DNA from: Flavobacterium sp. JAS
GTDB taxonomy: Bacteria; Bacteroidota; Bacteroidia; Flavobacteriales; Flavobacteriaceae
NCBI RefSeq assembly: GCF_020991455.1
Contig: NZ_JAJMOX010000001.1
Location: 372,001-436,000, forward strand
Direction of reading: 5' to 3'
DNA length: 64,000 nucleotides
In this document: one piece after another, positions 43,398 through 52,393 of the stretch
Layout of the letters: every line of letters begins with the position of its first letter
How positions within the stretch are numbered: the first letter of the stretch is position 1
Notes under the pieces: generated by a model
Database searches by the model: none
What the model saw: only the letters and a program-made list of their open reading frames with translations
What the model was told of the DNA's origin: nothing
Made by a program: the position numbers and the translations under genes

Positions 43398-44633
43398 ATG
43401 GTAATTCGTTTTGTAATTCTCTGTGCTCTTTTTTTGTTTATTGAGTTCTATTCTTATCAAGCCTTTCGTACTTTAATCAAATTAAGATGGGTTTTGGTTA
43501 GTTATCAAATTATAAGTTTACTGCTTTTAATTTTTATCATTTACTCTTTTACACAATTCGATCGTTCTGTTGGGCAAACCAGACAAACCATGTTTACAAT
43601 GGGGTTGATGTTATTGGTTTATGTTCCAAAAATAGTTTTAACACTTGTAATGTTTGGAGAAGATATTTTTAGAATAGGGGCGAGTATCTTAAATTATTTT
43701 ATGTACAATGCGCCTCGTTCAGAAATGATGCCGGATCGACGAAAGTTTGTGAGCCAAATAGCATTAGGTTTGGCGGCAGTTCCTTTTTTATCATTAATTT
43801 ACGGAATTTTTGAGGGGAAGTATAATTTTAAAGTTATCAAACAAACGGTTTTCTTTCCTGATTTGCCTGATGCCTTTGACGGTTTTAGAATCACTCAGAT
43901 TTCTGATGTTCACAGCGGAAGTTTTGATAATCCGGATAAGATAAATTATGCCATTGATTTGATTAACGAGCAAGAATCAGATATGATTTTGTTTACAGGA
44001 GATATTGTAAATACTCATGCTAAAGAAATGCATCCCTGGTTAGAAACTTTTAAAAGAATAAAAGATTATAAATACGGGAAATTTTCAGTTTTAGGAAACC
44101 ACGATTACGGCGAATATGTGACGTGGCCTTCTGAAAAGGAGAAAGATGAGAATTTTAAAGAGATAAAAAATCTTTATGGTCAAATTGGCTTCAATTTGTT
44201 ATTAAACGAACATACTTATATTCAAAAAGGCGATGATAAAATTGCTTTAATCGGAGTAGAGAATTGGGGGCAAAACTTTAAGAAAGCAGGAGATTTAAAC
44301 AAAGCTTCTCAAAACGTGCATCAGGATGATTTTAAAGTATTAATGAGTCATGATCCTAGTCATTGGGAATATGAAATTAAAAACCATCCTAAAAACTTTC
44401 ATTTAACGTTGTCAGGTCATACACATGGCATGCAATTTGGAATTGAAATTCCAGGATATTTTAAATGGAGTCTGGCAGAATACATCTATAAACAATGGGC
44501 GGGATTGTATGAAAATGTAGGACGATATGTTTATGTAAACCGAGGATTTGGTTTTCATGCCTATCCGGGGCGAGTAGGTATTATGCCTGAAATTACGGTG
44601 ATTGAACTAAAAAAAGGGAACAATGTGGCTTAA
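43398..44633 (+). CDS. Membrane-bound metallophosphoesterase (YkuE-like)
   Basis: A 411-residue protein with four N-terminal membrane helices (about residues 2-115), a D-R-R-K-F-V segment before a further helix, and a calcineurin-like domain. Metal ligands appear as I-S-D-V-H-S near 169, T-G-D-I-V-N near 200, G-N-H-D-Y near 234 and S-G-H-T-H-G near 340. The domain probably faces the periplasm. The substrate is unknown. It is followed 74 bp later by the thioredoxin-like gene. Confidence 0.88.
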   Translation: MVIRFVILCALFLFIEFYSYQAFRTLIKLRWVLVSYQIISLLLLIFIIYSFTQFDRSVGQTRQTMFTMGLMLLVYVPKIVLTLVMFGEDIFRIGASILNYFMYNAPRSEMMPDRRKFVSQIALGLAAVPFLSLIYGIFEGKYNFKVIKQTVFFPDLPDAFDGFRITQISDVHSGSFDNPDKINYAIDLINEQESDMILFTGDIVNTHAKEMHPWLETFKRIKDYKYGKFSVLGNHDYGEYVTWPSEKEKDENFKEIKNLYGQIGFNLLLNEHTYIQKGDDKIALIGVENWGQNFKKAGDLNKASQNVHQDDFKVLMSHDPSHWEYEIKNHPKNFHLTLSGHTHGMQFGIEIPGYFKWSLAEYIYKQWAGLYENVGRYVYVNRGFGFHAYPGRVGIMPEITVIELKKGNNVA

Positions 44634-44707
44634 TTCGTTAAAAATGCTACATTTGTATATAATTATCTCTTTTTAACAGAATAAAAAAGAATTAAATTTT
44701 TGGTTTT

Positions 44708-45004
44708 ATGTCAAAATTTGGAGAACTTATAAATGCTCAAGTTCCAGTGTTAATTGATTTTTACACAGATTGGAACGAATCATCTGTATCGATGCATCCT
44801 GTTATTAAGGATGTTGCGGCTGCACTAGGCGATAAAGCCAAGGTGATTAAAATTGATGTGGATAAAAATCAGGAATTAGCAGAAGCACTGCGTATCAAAG
44901 GACTTCCTACTTTAATGATTTATAAAGAAGGGCAAATGATTTGGAGACAATCAGGAGAACTTGATGCAAATACAATTATTGGAATTGTCCAGGAGCAAAT
45001 TTAA
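44708..45004 (+). CDS. Thioredoxin-like protein without the CxxC motif
   Basis: A 98-residue thioredoxin-fold protein. The active-site region reads F-Y-T-D-W-N-E-S-S-V: both cysteines of W-C-x-x-C are replaced (N23 and S26). The cis-proline loop G-L-P-T-L-M-I-Y is kept, as is V-D-V-D-K-N, so the fold should be intact but cannot do dithiol chemistry. It may serve as a binding or chaperone module. There is no signal peptide. Confidence 0.85.
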   Translation: MSKFGELINAQVPVLIDFYTDWNESSVSMHPVIKDVAAALGDKAKVIKIDVDKNQELAEALRIKGLPTLMIYKEGQMIWRQSGELDANTIIGIVQEQI

Positions 45005-45038
45005 TTTATAGAATACACTTTTTCTACATTGCTATTAT

Positions 45039-45674
45039 TTAGTGAATAATATCAAATTTATATCCATTTTCTTTTAAAAAATGTAAGGTTTTAGGTAACG
45101 CAAATTTTAAATTCTGCGATGCTTTTATGCTGTCATGAAATACAATTACGCTTCCTGATTTTACGTTTTTGGTCACGTTTTCGAGGCATTTTTCAGGAGT
45201 AATACTTTGATCAAAATCAGCGCTTAAAACATCCCACATAATTATTTTGTAGCCTAAATTTCTCAGTATTTTAGACTGCGCTTTTTTTATCTTCCCGTAA
45301 GGTGGACGAAAAATAAGATTGCATGTTTTTTCTTCTTCTAAAATGGCAGCGCAATTTTTTACATTCTCAATATAATCATTGTTGTTGCTTTTCCAGCCAT
45401 TAACATGATTCATAGTGTGGTTCCCGATTGAATGCCCGTCGGTTATTAATCTCTCAAATAAAGATAAATTGGCTTTAATGTTTTTTCCGATACAGAAAAA
45501 AGTAGCTTTTGCGTCAAATTTTTTCAATTCAGACAAAACCCAATCCGTAACCTCGGGAGTTGGGCCATCATCAAAAGTGAGGTATATTTTCTTTTCTTTG
45601 TTCGGAATGTCCCAACAATATTTAGAAAATACCCTTTTTATGAATGAATTCGTTTTTACCCAATAAAAGCTCAT
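45039..45674 (-). CDS. Polysaccharide deacetylase family protein (NodB domain)
   Basis: A 211-residue carbohydrate esterase 4-type protein. Motifs: T-F-D-D-G-P-T-P-E near residue 32 (base and metal aspartates), G-N-H-T-M-N-H near 85 (two metal histidines), R-P-P-Y-G-K near 125 and D-V-L-S-A-D near 149. It probably deacetylates peptidoglycan or another glycan. I see no clear signal peptide. Confidence 0.9.
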   Translation of the reverse strand: MSFYWVKTNSFIKRVFSKYCWDIPNKEKKIYLTFDDGPTPEVTDWVLSELKKFDAKATFFCIGKNIKANLSLFERLITDGHSIGNHTMNHVNGWKSNNNDYIENVKNCAAILEEEKTCNLIFRPPYGKIKKAQSKILRNLGYKIIMWDVLSADFDQSITPEKCLENVTKNVKSGSVIVFHDSIKASQNLKFALPKTLHFLKENGYKFDIIH

Positions 45675-45703
45675 CTTGAAAGGATTTAGAGATATGTAAA
45701 TTT

Positions 45704-45746
45704 AAAAAATGCAGCGCTATTTATCAAACAGTGCTGCATTTTTTTA
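45704..45746 (-). terminator. Terminator of the DUF2723 gene
   Basis: AAAAAATGCAGC pairs with GCTGCATTTTTT around a 17-base loop; T runs stand on both strands. Confidence 0.8.
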
Positions 45747-45766
45747 ATTGCTATATTTTTCGTATA

Positions 45767-48700
45767 TTATTCTTTTTCACGGCCAAAACGTTCAAAGACG
45801 TTTACATAAGTATTAAAAGTTACTTTCTGTTTCTCGTAGAATGCTTTGTCGTTGTTTTTCTTCATAACTTCCAGTAAGCTTCTGTAACGCTCGATATCAG
45901 TAATAATATCCATTGCTAAATCTGTTTGGTCGCCAGGAGTCAGGGTTGCATAATAGTTTAAATTCTCTCTGTATTTCTGAATTAATTTATTAAGCAAATC
46001 ATGTGCTTTTGCAGTTTCGCCAACTTTATAATATCCATTTGCAAAAGGTTCAATAAGAGAGTAATATCCATATTTATCCAAAGGCATTTTTGTTATTGCT
46101 AAATTGATAACATTTTTAGCTTTATCGATTTTACCTTCTTCAATAAGTTGATCCATTAAACGCGATAAATTCGTGCGGTACGTTATGCTGTTTCTTCTGG
46201 TTTCAGGATCGTGATAAATATCGCCATTGCTATTACCCCAATCCCATTTCATTACAATATCGTACATTTTATCAGCATCAATTTGTCCCATGTCCATTGG
46301 TCCGCCATCTTTTGAAGGAACATTTTTAATAGGAACCAATTTGTAAACCATTCCGTCTAATTGTAAATAGTTTTTTAACCAAAGATAATCTTCATCATCA
46401 AAAGCTCCGCCACTAAAGTAAATAGGTCTTTTCCAATTGTTGTTAGCCAGGATATCCAACATCATTAAACGGTTTTTGTACAAAGCACTTCCTTTGATGT
46501 CAATATCGATATAAGGCACAATAGAATCGTTGTATTTTGGATTTACAACTTTGTTTTTAATGATCGTATTTTTATCAACGTTAATTCTGATTTTATTTGT
46601 TGGGTAAAAATGAATTGTTTGTCCGTTTTGTAATCCAACAGTAGATTTAGGGTTTTTGATGAAAGACATTAAATCTTTGATGTCCCAACGAGTTTCAACT
46701 TTTTGAATGTATGCTACATAATCTAATTTATCTCCCACATATTCATCATGTGTAAATGATATTGGCAATGGTTCAGATTCGTATGATTTTGCTTTCATTT
46801 GATCAATATACCAATCCGTCATAAATAAGCTCGTATTTACGATTTTTACATCAGTTCTGATGTGCTCAATTTCTTGCGCATACCAGAGCGGGAAGGTGTC
46901 ATTGTCTCCAATGGTAAACAAAATAGCATCTTTGTCGCAGGAGTTTAAGTATGCTTTAGCCATTGCAACTGCAGTATATTTTCCTGATCTGTCATGATCA
47001 TCCCAGTTTTGAGACGCCATTAAAACCGGAGCCGCTAAGAAAGTTGCTGCAATAATAATTGGGCCTGCAATTTTAGGTGCAATATAATTTTGAATGCTTT
47101 CGTATAATGAATAAACTCCAAAGCCTATCCAGATTGCAAATACATAGAAGGATCCTACAAGTGCATAATCTCTTTCACGAGGTTCAAAAGGGCGTTCGTT
47201 CAAGTATATTTTTAATGCAATTCCGGTAAATAAAAATAATGCTAGCAGTACATAAAAACTTTTAAGGTCTTTATTTGCGTGGTACATTATTCCAATTAAA
47301 CCTAAGATAAATGGCAAGAAAAAGTAAACGTTACGACCTTTGTTGTTTAAAACATCAGAAGGTAAGTTGTCTTGAGAACCAAGGTGTAATGAATCAAGTG
47401 CTTTGATTCCGCTAATCCAGTTTCCGTCAAGGTTATCGTATTTTCCCTGAACATCACTTTGGCGGCCAACAAAATTCCACATCAAATATCTCCAGTACAT
47501 ATATCCAAATTGATATTCGAACATAAAACTGAAATTATCGGCAGTTGTAGGCTTTTCGATAATTAAATAATCTTTATAACTATTTAAGAATTTAACGTAA
47601 CCTTCGTTGTCAATTTGTTTTTGAGAAAAAGCTCTTCTGAATTCAGCAACTGTTTTTTCAACTTCATTTCGTAGTTGAGCAGTGGCTTTGTTGTACTCTT
47701 CTTCACTTAATTGGCTAGCATCAATTCCGTATTTTGCTAAATCCTCCTCATAGTTATAATTTGGATTTATTTTGAAATTAGGAGGATTTGTAAAGCTAAT
47801 GTAGTTTTGGATGTGTCCAGTTTCTGTACTCCACATTCTTGGCAGAATCGTTTTTTGATTGTCATCACTGTTTTGATCTGCATTTTTGTAATTGTTGGTA
47901 ATTACATATTTACCAGTTTTATAATCTCTTTCGTAGTTAGGGTTTTTGTCTAAGTAAGGATTTTTAGCATCCAGACCAGCAAAAACTTCAGTGTATTGAG
48001 GTCCGTAAAACAAAGGATTTACACCGTATTGTTCACGGTTATAATAGGCTAAAACCTCAGTAGCATCAGATGGTTTATTTTCATTAATTACAGTGTTTGC
48101 GTTAGCACGAACCGGTAGCATGATCCAGGTCGAGAAACCAATCAGGATAAATAGAATGCAAAGAATAATAGTGTTATAGAAAACTAATCCTTTTTGTTTG
48201 GTGTATTTAAGACCAAAATAAAAGAAAGCAATAAATAATAAGGCAACAAAAATGGTTCCTGAGTTAAAAGGTAATCCCATGCTGTTTACCATGAAAATTT
48301 CGGTTTTACCAAAGAAAGCCATTGTTAATGGTAATAACAGCTTGAAAATAAATAACAGAATCGCAATTACAACGGCATTAGCAATAATGAAGTTTTTTAT
48401 AGTAACTTTTTCGTAGTGTTTAAAGTAGTAAAGAAAACCAATTGCGGGAATGGTTAAAAGTGCCATGAAGTGAACACCAAATGAAAGTCCGACAACAAGC
48501 GAAATGATTAATAACCATTTGTTTCCTTTTGGTTTGTCCATATCTTGCTCCCAACGTAATCCAAGCCAAAAAAGTAATGCGATTAATAGAGATGCCATTG
48601 CGTAAACTTCGGCTTCAACGGCATTAAACCAGAAACTGTCAGAGAAAGTATAAGCAAGAGCTCCTACAAAAGAACTTCCTAGTATAACAATTGAATTGTT

Positions 48701-49045
48701 TTGATCAATCTCGGCAAAACGAGCAACGATTTTTTTCAAAATCATTGATGAAGACCAAAACATAAATAGAATAGTGAATGCACTTGAAAAAACAGACATC
48801 ATATTTACCATCACGGCAACATGTTGAGCATCGATAGCAAACATTGCAAAAAATGCACCCATCATTTGAAATAGAGGAGCCCCGGGAGGGTGACCAACTT
48901 CTAGTTTAGCGGCTGTGGCAATGTATTCGCCACAATCCCAAAAGCTCATGGTAGGTTCAACGGTTAGTGTGTAGGTAGTTAAAGCGATTGCAAATGCAAA
49001 CCAACCAATAATTGTATTCCATTTATTGAAATTGAATTGTGCCAT
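45767..49045 (-). CDS. DUF2723 membrane protein (GT117-type, O-mannosyltransferase-like)
   Basis: A 1092-residue protein. About twelve membrane helices in the first 700 residues contain P-T-M-S-F-W-D-C-G-E-Y near residue 29 and G-H-P-P-G-A-P near 52, typical of the Bacteroidota DUF2723 family, which resembles PMT-type glycosyltransferases using lipid-linked sugars. A periplasmic C-terminal domain of about 350 residues ends in TPR-like helices. It probably glycosylates exported proteins or surface glycans. Confidence 0.85.
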   Translation of the reverse strand: MAQFNFNKWNTIIGWFAFAIALTTYTLTVEPTMSFWDCGEYIATAAKLEVGHPPGAPLFQMMGAFFAMFAIDAQHVAVMVNMMSVFSSAFTILFMFWSSSMILKKIVARFAEIDQNNSIVILGSSFVGALAYTFSDSFWFNAVEAEVYAMASLLIALLFWLGLRWEQDMDKPKGNKWLLIISLVVGLSFGVHFMALLTIPAIGFLYYFKHYEKVTIKNFIIANAVVIAILLFIFKLLLPLTMAFFGKTEIFMVNSMGLPFNSGTIFVALLFIAFFYFGLKYTKQKGLVFYNTIILCILFILIGFSTWIMLPVRANANTVINENKPSDATEVLAYYNREQYGVNPLFYGPQYTEVFAGLDAKNPYLDKNPNYERDYKTGKYVITNNYKNADQNSDDNQKTILPRMWSTETGHIQNYISFTNPPNFKINPNYNYEEDLAKYGIDASQLSEEEYNKATAQLRNEVEKTVAEFRRAFSQKQIDNEGYVKFLNSYKDYLIIEKPTTADNFSFMFEYQFGYMYWRYLMWNFVGRQSDVQGKYDNLDGNWISGIKALDSLHLGSQDNLPSDVLNNKGRNVYFFLPFILGLIGIMYHANKDLKSFYVLLALFLFTGIALKIYLNERPFEPRERDYALVGSFYVFAIWIGFGVYSLYESIQNYIAPKIAGPIIIAATFLAAPVLMASQNWDDHDRSGKYTAVAMAKAYLNSCDKDAILFTIGDNDTFPLWYAQEIEHIRTDVKIVNTSLFMTDWYIDQMKAKSYESEPLPISFTHDEYVGDKLDYVAYIQKVETRWDIKDLMSFIKNPKSTVGLQNGQTIHFYPTNKIRINVDKNTIIKNKVVNPKYNDSIVPYIDIDIKGSALYKNRLMMLDILANNNWKRPIYFSGGAFDDEDYLWLKNYLQLDGMVYKLVPIKNVPSKDGGPMDMGQIDADKMYDIVMKWDWGNSNGDIYHDPETRRNSITYRTNLSRLMDQLIEEGKIDKAKNVINLAITKMPLDKYGYYSLIEPFANGYYKVGETAKAHDLLNKLIQKYRENLNYYATLTPGDQTDLAMDIITDIERYRSLLEVMKKNNDKAFYEKQKVTFNTYVNVFERFGREKE

Positions 49046-49239
49046 ATTTAGGTGTTAAAATTTTGTATGTTTTCTATCCTACAAAGAAAATGTTTTTTTG
49101 TTTAAAGAAGAGAGCATTAACATAAAATTCTATAAAACTATTTGACTAGAGTAATGTGTTGTTTGTGAAATACTTGTGTAGTCGTTGCGGATTTGGAAGA
49201 ATGAAAAATAAAAAAAAACGAATTTTTTTTGTCAAAAAG

Positions 49240-49270
49240 TTTGTGCAAACTAAAAAAAGCTTTAAATTTG
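49240..49270 (+). promoter_or_regulatory. Promoter of tRNA-Gln copy 1
   Basis: TTTG at 49240-49243, a 19-bp spacer and TAAATTTG at 49263-49270. Confidence 0.75.
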
Positions 49271-49290
49271 CACTCGCTTAACAGCACTGC

Positions 49291-49361
49291 TGGTCTATGG
49301 TGTAATGGTAACACAACTGTTTTTGGTGCAGTCTTTCTAGGTTCGAGTCCTAGTAGACCAA
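49291..49361 (+). tRNA. tRNA-Gln (anticodon TTG), copy 1
   Basis: The 7-bp acceptor stem TGGTCTA/TAGACCA, the D-arm, the anticodon loop TTTTGGT with anticodon TTG, and a T-arm CTAGG-TTCGAGT-CCTAG are all complete. The 3' CCA is not fully encoded. A terminator follows directly. Confidence 0.95.
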
Positions 49362-49364
49362 CAT

Positions 49365-49392
49365 AAAGCCTCTCAATCGAGAGGCTTTTTTT
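49365..49392 (+). terminator. Terminator of tRNA-Gln copy 1
   Basis: AGCCTCTC, AATC, GAGAGGCT, followed by seven T. Confidence 0.9.
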
Positions 49393-49506
49393 ATGCAATA
49401 AATTTAAGGATCTTTGGAAATTAAAAAAAAATGGATCGGTTATAGGATTTTTTTTGATTTGAATTTTTTTGTAAAAAGGTTTTGTTGTATGAGATTAAAT
49501 AAAAAA

Positions 49507-49537
49507 TTTGCGTAAATTAAAAAAAGCTTTAAATTTG
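49507..49537 (+). promoter_or_regulatory. Promoter of tRNA-Gln copy 2
   Basis: TTTG at 49507-49510, a 19-bp spacer and TAAATTTG at 49530-49537, the same geometry as copy 1. Confidence 0.75.
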
Positions 49538-49557
49538 CACTCGCTTAACAGCACTGC

Positions 49558-49628
49558 TGGTCTATGGTGTAATGGTAACACAACTGTTTTTGGTGCAGTC
49601 TTTCAAGGTTCGAGTCCTTGTAGACCAA
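49558..49628 (+). tRNA. tRNA-Gln (anticodon TTG), copy 2
   Basis: Identical to copy 1, 267 bp upstream, except for two bases in the T-stem, which now reads CAAGG/CCTTG. The two changes compensate each other, so pairing is preserved. Confidence 0.95.
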
Positions 49629-49631
49629 CAT

Positions 49632-49660
49632 AAAAGCCTCTCAATTGAGAGGCTTTTTTT
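49632..49660 (+). terminator. Terminator of tRNA-Gln copy 2
   Basis: AAAGCCTCTC and GAGAGGCTTT with a 4-base AATT loop region, followed by T residues. Confidence 0.9.
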
Positions 49661-49676
49661 ATGGAATAATTTTTTT

Positions 49677-49892
49677 AAATTCCAATTTTTAAAAACTCCA
49701 AATCCTAATTTCCAAAAATAGAAAGTAAGTAATTAAATTTTGTAGATTTTTACATTTCAGCTATAGCTCAAAGTCTTAGCCTTGAGAGATGGTTTATAAT
49801 GATTGTGTCTCGGCTAATTGAAATTGTTAATAATGTTTCTTGGGTGGGTACGTTTGAATTTGTATAGTTTGGAATTTTAAAAATTGGAATTT
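49677..49892. repeat. TTCCAAA-family inverted repeat flanking a 180-bp gap
   Basis: AAATTCCAATTTTTAAAA at 49677-49694 is perfectly complementary to 49875-49892, and a further TCCAAA extends each arm. The inside shows no gene, only AT-rich sequence. It lies between the tRNA copies and an AraC-type gene. Confidence 0.75.
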
Positions 49893-49903
49893 ATATAATA
49901 TTT

Positions 49904-50710
49904 TTATTTTGTAATTAAAGAAGATGGAACTACTCCGAATTTCTTTTTAAAGGAGAATGAAAAATGCGACAGATCTTCAAAACCAACGCCTATATAAACA
50001 TCTGATGGTGGTTTTCCTTGACTAATTAAATAATAAGCTTCTTGAAGTCTCTTGTTTAATAACCATTTTCCAGGTGTTTGTTGAAATACTTTCTGAAAAT
50101 CTCTTTTAAAAGTTGCTAGACTTCTGCCGGTTAAATAAGCAAAACGATGGAGTTGTACGTTAAAGTGAAAATTTTTATTCATAAAAGCTTCCAGATCCAT
50201 TTTTCCGGGTTCGGTAAAATCAAATAAGATGTCTTTTAATTCCGGATTTATTTTGAGCAAGAGGTGAATGGCTTCTTTTATTTTTAAATTAAACAAGGTT
50301 TCGTTGTTTTCTTGTTCAACTTCCAGATAGGATATGAGCGATTCCATGAAGGATTTATAAAGCGGGTGTGGTGCTAGTGTAATCATGGCTTCAGAATCTG
50401 TTCTTTTGTTGATTTTGAAGTCGTATTCTTTACTTATTTCGCGCAGAATTTCCTGATCCAGAAAAAGAGATATAGTTTTGAATTCTCCTCCTTCGGGCGG
50501 GATTTTGGTGAATTTTGCTAAATGATTTCTTTTGCTAAAGCGAAAATCTCCCGCTTTTGTATGGTAAGTGTTTTTGCTGTCTGAAGCGGTCATTTCTCCT
50601 GAGATCTGATAGCTAAATACGTGTTCAGGTATAAAGTGCTCGCCTTCACGACTGCGCGCATAGTAGCAGGAGTAAAGAATTTGAGGTTTTGTATTTGTTT
50701 TTGCGGTCAT
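49904..50710 (-). CDS. AraC-family transcriptional regulator
   Basis: A 268-residue regulator with an N-terminal sensing domain and a C-terminal pair of helix-turn-helix motifs: L-H-R-F-A-Y-L-T-G-R-S-L-A-T-F-K-R-D-F near residue 187 and P-P-S-D-V-Y-I-G-V-G-F-E-D-L-S-H-F-S-F-S-F-K-K-F near 233. It lies 69 bp after the aldehyde dehydrogenase gene on the same strand, and may control it. Confidence 0.9.
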   Translation of the reverse strand: MTAKTNTKPQILYSCYYARSREGEHFIPEHVFSYQISGEMTASDSKNTYHTKAGDFRFSKRNHLAKFTKIPPEGGEFKTISLFLDQEILREISKEYDFKINKRTDSEAMITLAPHPLYKSFMESLISYLEVEQENNETLFNLKIKEAIHLLLKINPELKDILFDFTEPGKMDLEAFMNKNFHFNVQLHRFAYLTGRSLATFKRDFQKVFQQTPGKWLLNKRLQEAYYLISQGKPPSDVYIGVGFEDLSHFSFSFKKKFGVVPSSLITK

Positions 50711-50727
50711 ATTGTAAAGTTACTAAA

Positions 50728-50766
50728 AGATCCGGAATATCTTTTTGCGTGAAGATTTCCGGATCT
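50728..50766 (-). terminator. Hairpin between aldehyde dehydrogenase and AraC genes
   Basis: AGATCCGGAA and TTCCGGATCT are 10-bp perfect arms with a 19-base loop; a short T stretch follows on the minus strand. It may be a weak terminator or an operator upstream of the AraC gene. Confidence 0.5.
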
Positions 50767-50779
50767 GTAAAAATTGTTT

Positions 50780-52195
50780 TTATTGAATTAATGCTCTGGG
50801 TTCAAGATAAGCTTCGAGTCCTAATACTCCAAATTCTCTGCCTATTCCTGACTGTTTAAAACCTCCAAAAGGAGCCATTGGATCATGTCCGATTCCGTTT
50901 ATTTGTACACGTCCGGCGTTAATTTGTGAAGCAACTTTATGAGCTCTTTCTTTATTTGATGAGCTTACATAGGCTTGTAATCCGTAAGTAGTGTCATTGG
51001 CTATTTCAATTGCTTCTTCTTCGGTTTTATACGTGATGATAGATAAAACCGGGCCAAATATTTCTTCTCTCGCAATACGCATTTGATTGTTTACGTTGAT
51101 AAAAACAGTTGGTTTTACGAAATTCCCGTTTTCTAATCCTTCGGGTTTTCCTAAGCCGCCAACAAGAATTTCGGCGCCCTCATTTATTCCTATCTGAATG
51201 TAATCCTGGACACGATTGTATTGTTTTGCGCTTACCATTGGTCCAACTGCTGTGTTTGCATTTTTTGGATCGCCAACAATGGTGTTGGAAACTACTTCTT
51301 TGATTAGAAGTTTAACTTCTTCGAGTTTGTTTTCAGGAACTAATAATCGTGTTCCGGCTATACAGGCTTGTCCGCTATTCATATAAGCAGCGATTATCGC
51401 AAGCGGAATTGCTTCAGAGAAATTAGCGTCGTCTAAAAGAATGTTAGGTGATTTTCCTCCAAGTTCCAGTGTTATGCGTTTCATGGAATTGACGGCTTCT
51501 TTTGCAATAATTTTTCCAACATTAGTTGATCCTGTAAAAGAAATTTTTGCAATATCTAGATTACGGCTTATTTCGGCTCCAACTACTTCTCCAAGGCCAT
51601 TGACGATATTAAAAATACCTTTTGGTAATCCTGCTTCGTGAAGGCATTCTGCAATTAATTGAGTTTGCTGTGCGCTCATTTCGCTTGGTTTTATGACTGT
51701 TGTGCATCCGGCGACAATTGCAGTCGACAATTTATTACATATAAAACCGTTGCTTGAATTCCACGGAATAATAATACCGACTACGCCAAGTGGAGTCATT
51801 TGGACTTCTGATTCTCCTATTTTTTTGGTAAAATCATAGGTGTTTAATAAGTTGATTGCAGAGTCAAAACCTTTTAACATGTAATCGTAACTTATGGTTG
51901 CAAACTGAAGGGTTCCTCCATATTCTTCAACCATCACATCGATAAATTCAGCTTTTCTTTTCTCGATTGCTGTTTTTATGTTTTGCAAATATTGGATTCT
52001 TTCTGCTGTTGTAGTTTTTGAAAAAGTTTTAAAAGCATTTTTAGCAGCTTCTATAGCATTTTGAGTGTCTTCTTTGTTTCCTAAAAGAACTTTTCCGAGT
52101 TTTTCGTTTGTTGTTGGGCTTATTAAGTCGAAATATTCTTGTCCTTGCGGATTAATAAATTCTCCGTTAATGTAAATTTTGTCAATTGTTTTCAT
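50780..52195 (-). CDS. NAD(P)-dependent aldehyde dehydrogenase family protein
   Basis: A 471-residue enzyme with I-I-P-W-N-S-S near residue 138, F-T-G-S-T-N-V-G near 219, the catalytic base in L-E-L-G-G-K-S-P near 243 and the nucleophile in N-S-G-Q-A-C-I-A near 275. All catalytic residues look intact. The substrate aldehyde is unknown. It is followed by an AraC-type regulator gene. Confidence 0.93.
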   Translation of the reverse strand: MKTIDKIYINGEFINPQGQEYFDLISPTTNEKLGKVLLGNKEDTQNAIEAAKNAFKTFSKTTTAERIQYLQNIKTAIEKRKAEFIDVMVEEYGGTLQFATISYDYMLKGFDSAINLLNTYDFTKKIGESEVQMTPLGVVGIIIPWNSSNGFICNKLSTAIVAGCTTVIKPSEMSAQQTQLIAECLHEAGLPKGIFNIVNGLGEVVGAEISRNLDIAKISFTGSTNVGKIIAKEAVNSMKRITLELGGKSPNILLDDANFSEAIPLAIIAAYMNSGQACIAGTRLLVPENKLEEVKLLIKEVVSNTIVGDPKNANTAVGPMVSAKQYNRVQDYIQIGINEGAEILVGGLGKPEGLENGNFVKPTVFINVNNQMRIAREEIFGPVLSIITYKTEEEAIEIANDTTYGLQAYVSSSNKERAHKVASQINAGRVQINGIGHDPMAPFGGFKQSGIGREFGVLGLEAYLEPRALIQ

Positions 52196-52335
52196 GTTGT
52201 ATTGTATTGTGATTTTTATTTGACAAATTTCTGCATAAACTAGACTTTTAGCTTTGTTGAAAAGCTCAATTGTACTTTGTTAAAAAGCTCACGAAAACTT
52301 TATTAAAACTAATAGTAGTAGATTGAATTCTATAA

Positions 52336-52366
52336 AAAAAAAGCCTTTCGATTGAAAGACTTTTTG
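52336..52366 (-). terminator. Terminator of the universal stress protein gene
   Basis: The stem AGTCTTTC/GAAAGGCT pairs fully (with one U-G) only as minus-strand RNA, followed by a T run of nine on that strand. Confidence 0.85.
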
Positions 52367-52393
52367 TGGGGTTAAATTTAAAAAGTATTTTGT

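Noticed and set aside
49138..49398. 86-codon frame on the minus strand across tRNA-Gln copy 1
   Set aside because: It is the antisense of a tRNA gene and its promoter and terminator; such frames are common false genes.
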